64,000 bases of DNA, taken from Streptomyces bungoensis. GTDB lineage: Bacteria; Actinomycetota; Actinomycetes; Streptomycetales; Streptomycetaceae. The position numbers were made by a program, and so were the translations under genes. Where the stretch lies: the NCBI RefSeq assembly GCF_001514215.1, contig NZ_KQ948857.1:84953-148952 (forward strand), given 5' to 3'. The notes beneath the pieces are model-generated. The model was not told the DNA's origin and made no database searches. It saw nothing but the letters and a program-made list of their open reading frames with translations. Positions 63,249 through 64,000 of the stretch are shown here, in pieces (position 1 is the stretch's first letter; each line of letters opens with the position of its first letter).

Positions 63249-64000
63249 ATGCCCGACCAGTCCCTTCCCCAGGCCCGCCCGCACGGGTCCGCGGAGCCGG
63301 AGCCGGCCGCCGACGGCAGCCGGGGCCTCTCCCGGCGCGCCCTGCTCGGCACCGCCGGAGCCACCGGCCTCGCCCTCGGAGCCGCCGGCGGAGCCGTGGG
63401 CTACGCCGCCGCGCCGGCCCAGGCCACTCCCCTGACCTCGGTGGGCGCGAACCGGGCGATGTTTCACGGGAAACATCAGCCCGGGATCACCGAAGGGCTG
63501 CAGGCCCGGGGCCATCTCGTCGCCTTCGACCTGGTGGCGGGTGCGGGCCGCAGGCAGGCGGCGGCCCTGCTGCGCCGCTGGTCGACGACGGCCGAGCGGC
63601 TGATGGCGGGCGAGCCGGCGCCGCACGACGACACCGCCGTGGCCCGGGACGCGGGTCCGTCCTCGCTGACGGTCACCTTCGGCTTCGGCCACAGCTTCTT
63701 CGGCCGGACCGGCCTGGAGAAGCAGCGGCCCGGCGCACTCGACCCGCTGCCCGACTTCTCCTCCGACCACCTCGACAAGGCGCGCAGCGACGGTGACCTG
63801 TGGGTGCAGATCGGCGCCGACGACGCCCTGGTCGCCTTCCACGCCCTGCGCGCGATCCAGAAGGACGCCGCCGGCGCCGCCCGCGTGCGCTGGCAGATGA
63901 ACGGCTTCAACCGCAGCCCGGGCGCCACCGCCCACCCCATGACGGCCCGCAACCTCATGGGCCAGATCGACGGCACCCGCAACCCGAAGCCGGCCGACGC
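63249..64000 (+). CDS. dtpA: DyP-type haem peroxidase DtpA / EfeB-like, 3' end outside window
   Basis: About 250 codons are visible from ATG 63249, eight bases after copCD. A twin-arginine signal reads 'SRRALLGTAGATGLALGAA', so the enzyme is folded with haem and exported by Tat. 'ITEGLQARGHLVAFDL' starts the DyP fold and the signature Gly-x-x-Asp-Gly is in 'MGQIDGTRNP'. The linkage to sco, ecuC and copCD is that of S. lividans dtpA, whose product is needed for GlxA maturation and aerial growth. The haem-ligating His lies beyond the window. Confidence 0.92.
   Translation, partial: MPDQSLPQARPHGSAEPEPAADGSRGLSRRALLGTAGATGLALGAAGGAVGYAAAPAQATPLTSVGANRAMFHGKHQPGITEGLQARGHLVAFDLVAGAGRRQAAALLRRWSTTAERLMAGEPAPHDDTAVARDAGPSSLTVTFGFGHSFFGRTGLEKQRPGALDPLPDFSSDHLDKARSDGDLWVQIGADDALVAFHALRAIQKDAAGAARVRWQMNGFNRSPGATAHPMTARNLMGQIDGTRNPKPAD
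63460..63475. promoter_or_regulatory. parS-like ParB binding site inside dtpA
   Basis: TGTTTCACGGGAAACA differs at one central base from the streptomycete parS core GTTTCACGTGAAAC. It lies within the coding sequence and is translated as part of 'MFHGKH'. Its place on the oriC-proximal side of the window agrees with the clustering of parS near oriC. Confidence 0.6.

Overview
The window is high-GC (roughly 73 %) actinobacterial chromosome, almost certainly Streptomyces. The evidence is the pervasive G/C third-codon bias, frequent GTG/TTG starts with GGAGG-type ribosome binding sites, a sigF-sigN pair next to tadA and a tRNA-Ser, an SSI-type subtilisin inhibitor, F420-type enzymes, bldD/whi-type developmental architecture, and a sco-ecuC-copCD-dtpA copper cluster arranged as described for Streptomyces lividans. 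The order of genes resembles the core-chromosome region of S. coelicolor that lies some tens of genes from oriC; a near-perfect parS site at the right end agrees with that.

Layout. 1-8.4 kb: a CopC/CopD copper protein cut by the left edge, a DNA-repair HhH-GPD protein, a HerA-like ATPase, a LytR_C protein, upp, the tadA pair and tRNA-Ser(CGA). 8.5-12.3 kb: two small housekeeping genes, then the tandem stress/sporulation sigma factors sigF and sigN, followed by a decayed open frame. 12.4-16.5 kb: a MarR-MFS efflux operon in which the transporter carries extracellular CnaB-like repeats, and a YceI protein with one such repeat. 16.5-25.8 kb: an ANTAR antiterminator, an F420-type oxidoreductase, a TetR regulator and a four-gene operon of two-component regulators plus two membrane glycosyltransferases. 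25.8-28.6 kb: an eroded stretch with an internally deleted serine hydrolase, a tRNA-Arg remnant, tRNA-Arg(ACG), tRNA-Ser(GCT) and an SSI inhibitor. 28.8-37.2 kb: a 1470-residue PAS/receiver protein, an acyl-CoA ligase with a perfect operator-like palindrome, a SigE-family sigma factor and a primase-polymerase behind a LexA-type box. 37.2-41 kb: HTTM and DUF5819 membrane proteins and a DUF3494 ice-binding-like protein with a Thr/Gly repeat tail.

41.05-46.2 kb is an integrated element. An exact 59-base copy of the 3' part of tRNA-Ser(TGA) lies at the far end, an integrase fragment sits next to it, and an IS481-type element has cut the integrase. The cargo is a SulP anion transporter with a divergent MerR regulator. 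This is the clearest mobile or accessory region.

46.3-59.2 kb returns to core genes: HtrA-like protease, glycerophosphodiesterase, anti-sigma-type ATPases, a SEC-C/DUF5926 protein, a second small primase-polymerase-like protein, a SpoIIE-type phosphatase, a Xaa-Pro aminopeptidase and a MocR regulator. 59.3-64 kb is the copper-handling cluster (YcnI, Sco, ECuC, CopCD, DtpA). It is expected to deliver copper outside the membrane for cuproenzymes such as GlxA and cytochrome oxidase, with the Tat-exported DyP peroxidase DtpA as the last gene, cut by the window edge.
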